A stretch of DNA of 64,000 bases from positions 62,001 through 126,000 of the forward strand of contig CALUNE010000005.1 in the NCBI GenBank assembly GCA_944321945.1, in the 5' to 3' direction. Made by a program: the position numbers and the translations under genes. Below the pieces are notes generated by a model. It was not told the origin of the DNA. It was given only the letters and a program-made list of their open reading frames with translations, and did no database searches. This document shows positions 35,721-45,488 of the stretch, in pieces. The stretch comes from an uncultured Alistipes sp. (GTDB lineage Bacteria; Bacteroidota; Bacteroidia; Bacteroidales; Rikenellaceae). Numbering within the stretch: position 1 is the stretch's first letter; each line of letters begins with the position of its first letter.

Positions 35721-37916
35721 ATGATGAAGAGAGCGATTGCTGTCAGTCTGTTGGTTGGGAGTGCATGCCTGTGCTCCTGCGCGGACCAACCCGTGTACAG
35801 GGACCCCGAGGCACCCGTGGAACGCCGCGTCGAGGATCTCCTGGCACGGATGACCCTCGAGGAGAAGGTGATGCAGGTCACCCAGTGGACCTATGGCAAG
35901 AACATGAATGTCAACAATGTGGAACAGGAGATGAAGGCCGTGAGCCCGATGATCGGATCGTTGCTCTACCGCAGCACGAGCGCCGCCTTCTACAACCAGG
36001 TGCAGCGCAAGGCCATCGAAGAGTCGCGATTGGGAATTCCGATCCTGTGCGGATTCGACGTGATTCACGGTTATCGGACGATCTTCCCGATTCCGCTGGG
36101 ACAGGCGTGTGCGTGGGATGTGGAGAAAACCGGGGAGTCGTGCCGGATAGCGGCGCGTGAATCACGTCTTTCGGGCGTGCATTGGACCTTTTCCCCGATG
36201 GTGGATGTGGCCCGCGACGCCCGTTGGGGCCGTGTCAGCGAGGGCTACGGCGAGGATCCCTATCTGAACGGTGTGATGGGTGTGGCCGCCGTGCGGGGCT
36301 ACCAGGGCGACGATCTTTCGAAGAGCGATGCGATGGCCGCCTGTCTGAAGCACTTCGTCGGATATGCCTACTCCGAGGGGGGACGCGACTATCACTATAC
36401 GGAGATTTCGCCGCAATCGCTCTGGGAGACGGCCCTGCCGCCTTTCGAGATGGGAGTGAAGGCCGGGGCCGCCACGGTGATGAGCGCCTTCAACGATATC
36501 AGCGGCATTCCGGCCTCGGCCAACCGCTATACGATGACCGAGATTCTGCGCGACCGGTGGGGGTTCGACGGCTTTGTCGTTTCGGACTGGAACGCCGTTG
36601 AACAGCTCAAGGCGCAGGGCGTGGCGGCCGACGATGCCGAGGCCTGTCTCAAGGCGTTGACGGCCGGTCTGGACATGGACATGGTGGACGATGTCTACCG
36701 GCGTTCGCTGCCGGGGTTGATAGCCGACGGAACTCTCCCGGAAGAGGTGCTCGACGAGGCTGTTCGACGCATCCTGCGGCTCAAGTTCCGCATGGGGCTC
36801 TTCGAGCATCCCTATGTCGAGGAGTTGCCCGATTCGGTGCGTTATCTGCGGCCCGAGGCACGGGCCGTGGCACGGGAGCTGGCGGCCGAGAGCATGGTGC
36901 TGCTCAAGAACAAGGAGGCGGTGCTTCCCGTTCGCGGCGAGGTGAAACGCATCGCCCTGTTGGGCCCGATGGCCGACAACCGGGTCGATCTGATGGGCTC
37001 GTGGTGGGGTCAGGGCGTGGCCGACGATGTGGTGACGATCCTCGAGGGGTTGCGGGCCGAATTCGCCGGCAAGGCCGAGATCGTCAGCTGTGCGGGATGC
37101 GGTTTCGACGGTGACGACCGCTCGCAGTTCGCCCGGGCCCGGGCTCTGGCCCGGCAGTCCGATCTGGTTGTCCTCTGCATGGGCGAGAAGCGCAACTGGA
37201 GTGGCGAGAACGCTTCGCGGGCCAGTCTGGCACTGCCGGCCATTCAGGAGGAGTTCATCCGAGAGATGGCTCGTACGGGACGTCCGACGGTGGTGCTGCT
37301 TTCGTCGGGCCGTCCGGTCGACGTCCGCGGTTTCGAGTCGGAGGTCGATGCGCTGATGGCCATCTGGCAGCCCGGAACCGAGGGCGGCAATGCCGTGGCA
37401 CAACTGCTTTCGGGCAAGGTCAATCCGTCGGGACGGCTGGCCATCACCTTCCCGCTGTGTGCCGAGCAGCAGCCCGTCTACTACAACCGTCGTCAGGCGG
37501 CGCGTCCGCGCTCGGGCCGTTATCAGAATCTGCCGCACGATCCGATGTACCCCTTCGGTTACGGACTGAGCTATACGACCTTTTCGTACGGAACGCTTCG
37601 TCTGGAGCGTACGACGCTGCACCGCGGCGAGCGGCTTGCGGCCGAGATCGAAGTGACCAACGATGGAACGTGCGACGGCAAGGAGACCGTACTGTGGTAT
37701 GTCTCGGATCCCGTGGCGAGCATCTCGCGGCCGATGCGGGAGCTCCGTCACTTCGAGAAACAGTCCATTCCGGCCGGTGAGAGCCGTGTGTTCCGTTTCG
37801 AGATCGATCCCGAACGCGACCTGTCGTTCCCGGATGCGACCGGCGAGCGGCACCTCGAAAACGGAACGTTCGTGCTGGAGGTCAACGGCCGGCGCGTCGA
37901 ATTCGAACTGATCTGA
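35721..37916 (+). CDS. GH3 beta-glycosidase, lipoprotein (BglX-like)
   Basis: 731-residue exo-acting hydrolase that removes beta-linked terminal sugars; GH3 members of this layout are mostly beta-glucosidases. The signal peptide ends in LCSC. Domains: (beta/alpha)8 barrel (about 35-370) with the nucleophile in GFVVSDW (Asp289), alpha/beta sandwich (about 385-600) with acid/base candidate Glu in NWSGENASR, and a C-terminal FnIII-like domain starting after YPFGYGLSYTTF. Other family marks are GFDVIHGYRTIFPIP, KHFVGY and the EGYGEDPYL segment. It opens the second operon of the PUL, 22 bases before the GH2 gene. The start may be the second ATG (35724). Confidence 0.94.
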   Translation: MMKRAIAVSLLVGSACLCSCADQPVYRDPEAPVERRVEDLLARMTLEEKVMQVTQWTYGKNMNVNNVEQEMKAVSPMIGSLLYRSTSAAFYNQVQRKAIEESRLGIPILCGFDVIHGYRTIFPIPLGQACAWDVEKTGESCRIAARESRLSGVHWTFSPMVDVARDARWGRVSEGYGEDPYLNGVMGVAAVRGYQGDDLSKSDAMAACLKHFVGYAYSEGGRDYHYTEISPQSLWETALPPFEMGVKAGAATVMSAFNDISGIPASANRYTMTEILRDRWGFDGFVVSDWNAVEQLKAQGVAADDAEACLKALTAGLDMDMVDDVYRRSLPGLIADGTLPEEVLDEAVRRILRLKFRMGLFEHPYVEELPDSVRYLRPEARAVARELAAESMVLLKNKEAVLPVRGEVKRIALLGPMADNRVDLMGSWWGQGVADDVVTILEGLRAEFAGKAEIVSCAGCGFDGDDRSQFARARALARQSDLVVLCMGEKRNWSGENASRASLALPAIQEEFIREMARTGRPTVVLLSSGRPVDVRGFESEVDALMAIWQPGTEGGNAVAQLLSGKVNPSGRLAITFPLCAEQQPVYYNRRQAARPRSGRYQNLPHDPMYPFGYGLSYTTFSYGTLRLERTTLHRGERLAAEIEVTNDGTCDGKETVLWYVSDPVASISRPMRELRHFEKQSIPAGESRVFRFEIDPERDLSFPDATGERHLENGTFVLEVNGRRVEFELI

Positions 37917-37938
37917 CAAACGATAAATCAAACCCGAA

Positions 37939-39771
37939 ATGAAACCTTTGTATTTGCTGATGTTTGCCGCCCTGGGTGCGGCGATGCCCGCCGTGGCGGG
38001 CGAGGAGGCTCCGGCTCCGCAGATCGTCAATGTGGACGACCGCGAGGGCTTTTCGCTCGACGGCGTGTGGCGGAGCATTGTCGATCCCTACGAGAACGGC
38101 TATTACGACTATCGTCGCAAACCGCTGAGCGACAAGGCGTCGTACTTCGCCGACGAGGACTTCGACAAGGACCGGACCAAACTTTTCGAGTACAATTTCA
38201 ACACGGACCGCACGCTGCTCGTCCCCGGTGACTGGAATACGCAGCGTCCGCAACTCTACTACTACGAGGGTACGGTCTGGTACCGTACGTTGTTCAACTA
38301 CCGGCCGCGGCCCGACCGCCGCACGTTCCTCTACTTCGGGGCGGCCAACTACGAGACGATCGTCGGTCTGAACGGTCACAAGATCGGCCGGCACGTGGGC
38401 GGATATACGCCCTTCAACTTCGAGATCACGGATCGTGTGGCCGAGGGTGAAAACTCGCTGGTGGTCAAGGTCGACAACAAGCGTCGGGCCGACGGAGTCC
38501 CGACCCTCAATTCCGACTGGTGGAACTACGGCGGACTGACGCGCAGCGTACGGATCGTCGAGACGCCGCTGACCTTCATCCGCGACTATTTCGTGCAGCT
38601 GAAGAAGGGTGACAACCGGACGATTGCGGGTTGGGTGCAACTCGACGGCGAGCAGGCCGAGCAGGAGGTCGTGGTGGAGATTCCCGAGCTGAAGATCGCC
38701 CGTCGGATCCGGACCGATGCCCGGGGCTATGCCTCCTTCGAGGTGAAGGCCTCGCCGACCTACTGGTCGCCGGAGAATCCCAGACTTTACGACGTTCGGA
38801 TCGTTGCCGAGACCGACACGGTGCATGACCGGATCGGATTCCGCACCATCGAGACCCGGGGGACGAAGATCCTGCTCAACGGACGGGAGATCTTCTGCCG
38901 CGGCGTTGCGATTCACGAGGAGATGCCCTACGCGACCAGCGGCCGAGCCTTCAGCGAGGAGCAGGACCGCATTCTGCTGGGATGGGCCAAGGAGATGGGC
39001 TGCAATTTCGTGCGTCTGGCCCACTATCCGCACAACGAGGCCATGGTGCGTGCGGCCGAGGAGATGGGGCTTCTGGTGTGGTCGGAGATCCCGGTCTACT
39101 GGACGATCCAGTGGGAGAACCCCGAGACCTATGCCAATGCCGAGGCGCAGCTGACCGACATGATTGCACGCGACAAGAACCGTGCGAACGTGGTTATCTG
39201 GTCGGTGGCCAACGAGACACCTCACGGCGAGGCGCGTCTGGAGTTTCTGCGCAAACTCATTACGCGGGCGAGAACGCTGGACCCGACGCGTCTGGTGAGT
39301 GCCGCCATGGAGAAGACCGCTCTGGAACCCGGCCTGCTGACCGTCAAGGATGATCTGGCCGACCTGGTCGACCTGATCAGCTTCAACCAGTATGTGGGAT
39401 GGTACGACGGTACGTCGGAGAAGTGCGACCGTGTGAACTGGACGTTCGATATCGAGAAGCCGGTCTTCATTTCGGAGTTCGGCGGCGGCGCGGTTTACGG
39501 TCGTCACGGCGCGCGGACCGAACGCTTCACCGAGGAGTACATGGAGGATCTCTACGAGCGCAGTGTGGCGATGCTCGAGCGGATGCCGGGTCTGGCCGGT
39601 GTGACGCCCTGGGTGCTGAAGGATTTCCGCTCGCCGCGGCGGCAGATGGTGGGTATCCAGGACGATTTCAACCGCAAGGGGCTCATTTCGGATCAGGGCG
39701 GACGCAAGAAGGCCTTCTTCGTGATGCAGAGGTGGTACGAGAAGCTCCGCAAGGAGTATGAGAACCGATAG
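37939..39771 (+). CDS. GH2 glycoside hydrolase with beta-glucuronidase-type N-x-K motif
   Basis: 610 residues with a signal peptide (about 1-21) and no lipobox, so periplasmic. Jelly-roll sugar-binding domain (about 65-215, WYRTLFNYRPRP, NSDWWNYGGLTR), Ig-like domain (about 220-315) and a complete TIM barrel. Acid/base Glu426 lies in WSVANETP and nucleophile Glu513 in FISEFGGG. Near the C-terminus FNRKGL gives Asn578-x-Lys580, the pair that contacts the glucuronate carboxylate in beta-glucuronidases. beta-Glucuronidase is therefore the favoured activity, with beta-galactosidase the alternative. It contrasts with the inactive GH2-like protein at 12739. Confidence 0.88.
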   Translation: MKPLYLLMFAALGAAMPAVAGEEAPAPQIVNVDDREGFSLDGVWRSIVDPYENGYYDYRRKPLSDKASYFADEDFDKDRTKLFEYNFNTDRTLLVPGDWNTQRPQLYYYEGTVWYRTLFNYRPRPDRRTFLYFGAANYETIVGLNGHKIGRHVGGYTPFNFEITDRVAEGENSLVVKVDNKRRADGVPTLNSDWWNYGGLTRSVRIVETPLTFIRDYFVQLKKGDNRTIAGWVQLDGEQAEQEVVVEIPELKIARRIRTDARGYASFEVKASPTYWSPENPRLYDVRIVAETDTVHDRIGFRTIETRGTKILLNGREIFCRGVAIHEEMPYATSGRAFSEEQDRILLGWAKEMGCNFVRLAHYPHNEAMVRAAEEMGLLVWSEIPVYWTIQWENPETYANAEAQLTDMIARDKNRANVVIWSVANETPHGEARLEFLRKLITRARTLDPTRLVSAAMEKTALEPGLLTVKDDLADLVDLISFNQYVGWYDGTSEKCDRVNWTFDIEKPVFISEFGGGAVYGRHGARTERFTEEYMEDLYERSVAMLERMPGLAGVTPWVLKDFRSPRRQMVGIQDDFNRKGLISDQGGRKKAFFVMQRWYEKLRKEYENR

Positions 39772-39779
39772 CCGATGAG

Positions 39780-39837
39780 CGAAACGCCATCCGGGACGCT
39801 GTCCGGCTCTGATGCCGGGCGGCGTTTCGTGCGATTT
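39780..39837 (+). terminator. Possible terminator at the end of the GH2 gene
   Basis: CGAAACGCC (39780-39788) pairs with GGCGTTTCG (39821-39829), with CCGG blocks inside that can stack further. The T run after it is weak (four T at 39834-39837), so it may only attenuate. Confidence 0.45.
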
Positions 39838-39902
39838 TCGGATTCCGAAGTCGCATTTTTGGACGAAAAATCGTATCTTGCATATCGGAACCGCACCTTG
39901 TA

Positions 39903-42900
39903 ATGCGTAAACTATTCGTCATCATATGGATCTGCTGTTGGGGGGTTGGAGCCATGCCGGCCGGGGCAGAACCTCCTCAGGAGGCCGTATTCCGTCATTT
40001 GGGAATCAGCGAGGGGTTCAATCAGACCAACGTTACGGCCCTGTATCAGGATGAGACCGGAACGATCTGGACGGCGGGTATCGGCGGCGTCTCCCGATAT
40101 CGGGGGCTTCTACCCGAGGATCCCTTTCTCGAGCAGGATACGGTGTCGGTGCTGCAACCGATGAACGTCCGCGGAATCTACGGCGAGCAGCGTGGACGCA
40201 TCTATTTCTATCAGTTGCGCGACATCGTCGAATATGACATCCGCAAGGAGACCTTCCGCCAGCTTTTTACGGAACATCAGCTCGACGGCCGGCAGATTTC
40301 GGCCGTCTGCGTCCGTGACGGACGGGTTTATGCGGCCGCCGGCGACCGGATCCTCATCGCGGGTCCCGACGATCGGTATGAGGAGCTGCTGCTGCCCGCC
40401 ATGAGTGAGGTTTCGGCGCTGGTTCGTCTTTCGTCGGGCGAACTCTACGCGGGAACGCTCTATTCGGGCCTCTATCGGATTCTCGGCCCGGGCGAGGCGG
40501 AGTGTGTCCTGCGTACGGGGAGCAAGATCATCTCGCTGTTCGAGGACAGCCGGCACAACCTGTGGATCTGTACCCGCAGCGAAGGACTTTACCGGCTCGA
40601 TCCCCACGGCGGACTGAGCCGGTTTGCACACGATCCGGCGGATCGCGGATCGCTGGCCGACAACTACGTGCGCTGCATCTGCGAGGACGACGAGGGACGC
40701 CTCTGGATCGGCATGATGTTCGGACTGGACTGCTACGATCCCCGTACGGATGCCTTCTACCACTTCGGGCGTTCGGACAATCCGCTCAACGGCATGCGCA
40801 ATCTGACGGTCGAATGCATCATGAAGGACCGCCGGGGGGCCATCTGGTTCGGATCCTTCTATACGGGGGTCTCCTATTTCGATCCGGGCGAGGAGCCCTT
40901 TCATGTGATACCGGTCGACGGCGACGATACGACATGGACCATCGTCGCGGACGTGACCTCCGACAAGCGGGGCAACATCTGGGCCGCCACCTCCGACAAG
41001 GGCCTCTATTTCTACGACCGGATCCGGCGGCAGGGGCGGTTCTTCAACATGGGCAACAGTGCCATCCCGAGCGACAACGTCAAGCGTGTCTGCTACGAAG
41101 CCCGTCACGACCGTTTGTGGCTGGGGATGTTCATGGGCGGCGTCTGTGTCTATGACGTGGCCACGGGACGTTTCACGGGAATCCCGATGATCGACGAGAA
41201 CGGCCGTTCGGAGAATACCGAGATTGTCCACGATCTGGCCGTCGACGGCGAAATGCTCTACGCCGGAACCTATGCCGGCGTCTATCGGATCGACATGCGC
41301 AACGGCCGTTCGGAGAAGATCCTCAATCTGCCGCGTGTCTTCAATGTCCTGGTCGGCAACGGCCGGTTGTATGTCGTCACCGGTCAGACCCATTTCCGGG
41401 TTTTCCGTCTCGATTCGACGGGGCGTTGCGAACCCGAGTTCAGCCGCATCATCCGGGGCAACATGATCACATCGCTCTTCGGCGACAGCCGGGGCCGGGT
41501 GTGGGTCGGCACGACACGCAGCGGTGCGTTGCTTTACGAAACCGACCGGCAGGAGTTCCGGATCTTCGACAAGGCTTCGTGCGGGCTGGAGAGCAATCTC
41601 GTGAGTTCGATCGCCGAGACGGCCGACGGACGGATGCTTCTCGGTACGAATACGGGCTTTTCGCTGCTCGACGTGGCGCTTCGCCGGAGCGAGAACTACA
41701 ACACACAGGACGGTTTTCCGCTGTTGTCGCTCGAAAACGGCTGCCTGCGCCGCAGCGGGCAGGGTATGATTCTCTGTGGCGGGGTCGACGGCATCGTGGC
41801 CTTCGACGAACGGAAGGTGGGGGTTTCGGAGAAGCCGCTCCACATCTATTTCGCTTCGCTGGCCGTCAACGAACATACGGTTCATGCCGGTGACCGCACG
41901 GGCATCCTCCGCGAGGCGATGCCCTATACGGCCTCCATTTCGCTGCGTCACCGGCACAGTCTGGTCGACATCTTCCTCGGAACCGATAACTCGGGCAACT
42001 TCAACGTCCGCGACTACCAGTACAAACTCGAGGGTTTCGACGAAAACTGGCGGGTTCTCGACGGCCGCAACATCCGTTACATGAACCTGCCGCCGGGCCG
42101 TTACACGTTGTCGGTGCGCAACCGTCCCACGAAACTCCTGGGCGGGGATGCGCGTATCGATCTTGCTATCCGGGTCTATCCGCCCCTCTATGCGAGCTTC
42201 GGTGCCTATCTCTTCTACGTGCTGTTGATCATGGGCGGTACGGCACTCGTCTTCCGGGCCTACTATGCGCGCAAACAGCTCGAACAGTCGCTGGCCATGG
42301 AGCGCATGGAGAAGGAGCATCAGGAGCAGGTCACACAGTGGAAACTGGTCTTCTTCACCAATATTTCGCATGAATTCCGCACGCCGTTGACACTGATGCT
42401 CGGACAACTCGATCTGATCGTGCGGCAGCAGCTTCCGGAAGGGCTGCGCAATTATCTGATGAGTGTGCGGCGCAATGCGCTGCGGCTGCGCGATCTGGTC
42501 AACGAACTGATCGATTTCCGCCGGCAGGAGCAGGGCTACATGTCCCTGAAGGTCAGCCGGCAGGATCTGGTGGGTTATCTGCGCGACGTGTGCGACGCCT
42601 TTACGGAGTATGCCCGTATCAAGCAGATTGCGCTGGAGTACCGGCCCGCGATGGAGAACCTGCCGGTATGGTTTGATCCGGTTCAGCTGCAGAAGGTCTT
42701 CTACAACCTGATCAGCAACGCCTTCAAACATACCGACCGAGGCGGACGCATCGAGGTGACGCTCACCTCTTCCGACGATCGGGCGATCATTCAGGTCAGC
42801 GATACGGGTCACGGCATCGATCCGCAGCTGTTCGACACGATTTTCGAGCGGTTCTACCACCACGATGCCTCCTCGCAGGATACGGGTGTCGGCATCGGGC

Positions 42901-43889
42901 TGGCCTTGACGAAGGGAATCGTTGAACTTCACGGCGGCCGGATCACCGTCGAGAGCCGTGTCGGGGTGGGCTCGACCTTTACGGTCACACTCTGCTGCAA
43001 TCCCGATTTTACGGGACGGAGCAACGTCGAGGTGGTCGAGAATCCGGAGCCGGTTCATGCGCCGCAGCGGCCGGTTGCGGGTTTCGTTCCGGTCCCCGAA
43101 CAGATTCCGACTTCGGGTGATCTTCCGCAACTGCTGGTTGTGGAGGATGACGACGAACTGCGCGGCATGTTCGCCACGATCTTTTCGCAGTCGTACCGTG
43201 TGGCCCTGGCCGCCAATGGAGCCGAGGGGCTGCGGCGGGCACGGGAGTTGCAGCCCGATTTGATTGTCAGCGACGTGCTGATGCCCGAGATGTCGGGTAC
43301 GGAGATGTGCGCGGCGCTCAAGGGCGATTTCGCCACGTGCCACATCCCGATCATCCTGCTTACGGCCCTGGGTTCGGCCGAACAGCGTATTTCGGGTCTT
43401 GAGAGCGGTGCGGACGACTACGTGACCAAACCTTTCGACATGGATGTGCTGCTGGTCAAGTGCAACGGCATCGTACGCAACCGCCGGTTGTTGCAGCGCA
43501 AGTTCCTCGAGGCGCGCTCCGAACCCGTCGAGGCGGAAAAGCTGTCCAGCAATTCGATGGACGAGGCTTTCGTCGAGAAGGCGCTCAAGCTGATCGGCGA
43601 TCATCTCGACAGTGCCGACCTGGGAGTGCCGTTGCTCTGTCGCGAACTGGCCATGAGCCGTACGGCGCTTTTTTCCAAGATCAAGGGGGTGTTCGGCCAG
43701 ACTCCCGTCGAGTTGATTCAGAGCCTTCGTCTGCGGGAGGCGGCGCGGATGCTGCGTGAGAATCCCGAACTGAAGATCATCGAGATAGCTGACCGGGTGG
43801 GCATCAATTCGCTGCAATATTTCGGCAAGCTCTTCAAGACCCATTTCGGGTGTACCCCCTCGGAATTCCGGAGCCGCAGGGAGGCCTGA
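39903..43889 (+). CDS. Hybrid two-component system sensor kinase/response regulator (HTCS)
   Basis: 1328-residue one-protein signalling system in the inner membrane that senses a PUL breakdown product in the periplasm and activates the locus. Order: signal peptide (about 1-22), two-part beta-propeller built of repeats like GTIWTAGIGGVSRY, RLWIGMMFGLDCY and RVWVGTTRSGALLY (about 30-660), Y_Y_Y domain (about 690-760), one membrane helix (about 763-788), histidine kinase with His823 in FFTNISHEFRTPLTLM, an ATPase domain (VFYNLISNAFKHT, GVGIGLALTKGIVELHGG), receiver with phospho-Asp1124 in LIVSDVLMPEM, and an AraC helix-turn-helix (about 1225-1325). It is complete. It follows the GH2 gene by 131 bases and likely has its own promoter, which I could not define. 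Confidence 0.96.
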   Translation: MRKLFVIIWICCWGVGAMPAGAEPPQEAVFRHLGISEGFNQTNVTALYQDETGTIWTAGIGGVSRYRGLLPEDPFLEQDTVSVLQPMNVRGIYGEQRGRIYFYQLRDIVEYDIRKETFRQLFTEHQLDGRQISAVCVRDGRVYAAAGDRILIAGPDDRYEELLLPAMSEVSALVRLSSGELYAGTLYSGLYRILGPGEAECVLRTGSKIISLFEDSRHNLWICTRSEGLYRLDPHGGLSRFAHDPADRGSLADNYVRCICEDDEGRLWIGMMFGLDCYDPRTDAFYHFGRSDNPLNGMRNLTVECIMKDRRGAIWFGSFYTGVSYFDPGEEPFHVIPVDGDDTTWTIVADVTSDKRGNIWAATSDKGLYFYDRIRRQGRFFNMGNSAIPSDNVKRVCYEARHDRLWLGMFMGGVCVYDVATGRFTGIPMIDENGRSENTEIVHDLAVDGEMLYAGTYAGVYRIDMRNGRSEKILNLPRVFNVLVGNGRLYVVTGQTHFRVFRLDSTGRCEPEFSRIIRGNMITSLFGDSRGRVWVGTTRSGALLYETDRQEFRIFDKASCGLESNLVSSIAETADGRMLLGTNTGFSLLDVALRRSENYNTQDGFPLLSLENGCLRRSGQGMILCGGVDGIVAFDERKVGVSEKPLHIYFASLAVNEHTVHAGDRTGILREAMPYTASISLRHRHSLVDIFLGTDNSGNFNVRDYQYKLEGFDENWRVLDGRNIRYMNLPPGRYTLSVRNRPTKLLGGDARIDLAIRVYPPLYASFGAYLFYVLLIMGGTALVFRAYYARKQLEQSLAMERMEKEHQEQVTQWKLVFFTNISHEFRTPLTLMLGQLDLIVRQQLPEGLRNYLMSVRRNALRLRDLVNELIDFRRQEQGYMSLKVSRQDLVGYLRDVCDAFTEYARIKQIALEYRPAMENLPVWFDPVQLQKVFYNLISNAFKHTDRGGRIEVTLTSSDDRAIIQVSDTGHGIDPQLFDTIFERFYHHDASSQDTGVGIGLALTKGIVELHGGRITVESRVGVGSTFTVTLCCNPDFTGRSNVEVVENPEPVHAPQRPVAGFVPVPEQIPTSGDLPQLLVVEDDDELRGMFATIFSQSYRVALAANGAEGLRRARELQPDLIVSDVLMPEMSGTEMCAALKGDFATCHIPIILLTALGSAEQRISGLESGADDYVTKPFDMDVLLVKCNGIVRNRRLLQRKFLEARSEPVEAEKLSSNSMDEAFVEKALKLIGDHLDSADLGVPLLCRELAMSRTALFSKIKGVFGQTPVELIQSLRLREAARMLRENPELKIIEIADRVGINSLQYFGKLFKTHFGCTPSEFRSRREA

Positions 43890-43930
43890 GCTCTTCGTCG
43901 CTCCCTGCGGACGGATCCCTCCCCGCAGTT

Positions 43931-43969
43931 GCAAAAAAACGGATCCACATTTGTGGATCCGTTTTTTGC
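43931..43969. terminator. Bidirectional terminator between the HTCS gene and gdhA
   Basis: CGGATCCAC (43940-43948) pairs with GTGGATCCG (43953-43961), and A7/T6 tracts extend the stem. It suits the convergent HTCS and gdhA genes. Confidence 0.92.
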
Positions 43970-44044
43970 GTGTTTGTGGTCGGAAGGGCCTGTTTTAAAT
44001 CGGGAATCTTGCTCTTCCGCTGCCTGGATGAGGCGCCGTGGGCC

Positions 44045-45400
44045 CTATACGCAACCCTGGGCCAGCATGGCGTTGGCCACCTTCATGAAGCCGCCGATAT
44101 TGGCGCCCACCACGTAATTGATGTATCCATCGGGTTCGGTGCCGTACTGAACGCAGACCGAATGGATGTTCTTCATGATGGCTTTCAGACGGGCGTCAAC
44201 CTCCTCGGGGGTCCATGTCAGACGCATCGAATTCTGGGTCATTTCGAGGCCCGACGTAGCCACTCCGCCCGCATTGGCGGCCTTGCCCGGCGCGTAGAGC
44301 AGCTTGTGAAGCTGGAAGACGCGGATGGCTTCGGGTGTCGAGGGCATGTTGGCCCCTTCGGCCACGCAGATACAGCCGTTGTCCACGAGCATCTGGGCCT
44401 CGTCGCCGTTCAGTTCGTTCTGCGTGGCGCACGGCATGGCGATGTCGCACTTCACGCTCCACGGACGCTCGCCCGGGTAGTAGGTCGCCGACGGATAGCG
44501 CTCGGCATACTCCTTGATACGTCCGCGGAAGATGTTCTTCAGCTCCATGACGTAGTCGAGTTTTTCGGGGCTGATGCCTTCGGGGTCGTAGATGTAACCC
44601 GACGAGTCGGAGAGCGTCACCACCTTGGCGCCCAGCTCCGTGGCCTTCATGCAGGCGTACTGGGCCACGTTGCCCGATCCGGAGATGCAGACCGTCTTGC
44701 CCTGGAACGAATCGCCGCGTGTGGCGAGCATCTCCTGGGCGAAGTAGCAGGTGCCGTATCCCGTGGCTTCGGGTCGCAGCGGACTGCCGCCCCAGTCGCG
44801 GCCCTTGCCGGTGAGCGTGCCGGTGAACTCGTCGCGCAGACGCTTGTACTGGCCGAACATGTAGCCGATTTCGCGGCCGCCGACACCGATGTCGCCAGCC
44901 GGCACGTCGGTATCCTGACCGATATGACGCTGCAGTTCGGTCATGAACGACTGGCAGAACTTCATCACCTCGTTGTCCGACTTGCCCTTGGGGTTGAAAT
45001 CCGAGCCGCCCTTGGCGCCGCCCATCGGCAGGGTGGTGAGGCTGTTCTTGAAGGTCTGCTCGAAGGCCAGGAACTTCAGGATCGAGAGGTTTACCGACGG
45101 ATGGAAGCGGATGCCGCCCTTGTAGGGGCCGATGGCGCTGTTCATCTGGATGCGGTAACCGCGGTTGATTTCGATTTCGCCCTTGTCGTTGAGCCACGCT
45201 ACGCGGAACATGATGACCCGTTCGGGTTCGGCGATGCGTTCGAGAATCTTCATCTTCTGCAGAATCGGGCTGGCGACGATATGCGGAGCCAGCGACTCGG
45301 CCACCTCGCGGACGGCCTGATGGAACTCCGGTTCACCCGGATTGCGGGCGATGAGCCGGGCCATGAAATCTTCGACGTATTGTCGGGCTTGTTCGTTCAT
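44045..45400 (-). CDS. gdhA: Glutamate dehydrogenase, NADP-type family
   Basis: Interconverts 2-oxoglutarate plus ammonium and glutamate. The 451 residues fit the hexameric short form. Motifs: NRGYRIQMNSAIGPYKGGIRF, the catalytic-lysine region PMGGAKGGSDFNPKGKSD, VPAGDIGVGGREIGYMFGQY, the Rossmann segment ISGSGNVAQYA and CVAEGANMPST. NADP preference is inferred from family resemblance. The ATG at 45400 (MNEQARQYVEDF) is chosen; an in-frame extension to 45472 covers the promoter. Monocistronic, ending at the terminator at 43931-43969. A 14-bp palindrome lies upstream. Confidence 0.96.
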   Translation of the reverse strand: MNEQARQYVEDFMARLIARNPGEPEFHQAVREVAESLAPHIVASPILQKMKILERIAEPERVIMFRVAWLNDKGEIEINRGYRIQMNSAIGPYKGGIRFHPSVNLSILKFLAFEQTFKNSLTTLPMGGAKGGSDFNPKGKSDNEVMKFCQSFMTELQRHIGQDTDVPAGDIGVGGREIGYMFGQYKRLRDEFTGTLTGKGRDWGGSPLRPEATGYGTCYFAQEMLATRGDSFQGKTVCISGSGNVAQYACMKATELGAKVVTLSDSSGYIYDPEGISPEKLDYVMELKNIFRGRIKEYAERYPSATYYPGERPWSVKCDIAMPCATQNELNGDEAQMLVDNGCICVAEGANMPSTPEAIRVFQLHKLLYAPGKAANAGGVATSGLEMTQNSMRLTWTPEEVDARLKAIMKNIHSVCVQYGTEPDGYINYVVGANIGGFMKVANAMLAQGCV

Positions 45401-45441
45401 AGCGTTTCGGTTTTTACAGGTTTTACGATCGTTTGCGGTCA

Positions 45442-45473
45442 TAAAATTAAGAAATCCGACGCTATTTTGCAAG
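45442..45473 (-). promoter_or_regulatory. Probable gdhA promoter
   Basis: Minus strand CTTG (45470-45473), 20 bases, TAATTTTA (45442-45449): one mismatch in each box, 41 bases before the ATG. Confidence 0.45.
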
Positions 45474-45488
45474 TTCTTTAAGAATTTC

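Noticed and set aside
39840-39902. HTCS promoter at TATCTTGC near 39874
   Set aside because: It does not match TAnnTTTG and the upstream TTTG is at the wrong distance.
40110-43934. A 1274-codon open frame antisense to the HTCS gene
   Set aside because: It mirrors the real gene; the composition is His/Arg/Val-rich and motif-free. G/C-ending codons remove stops from the opposite strand. The same holds for 19817-21658, 21707-23878, 23631-26501, 26767-28647, 31011-34145 and 36162-38078.
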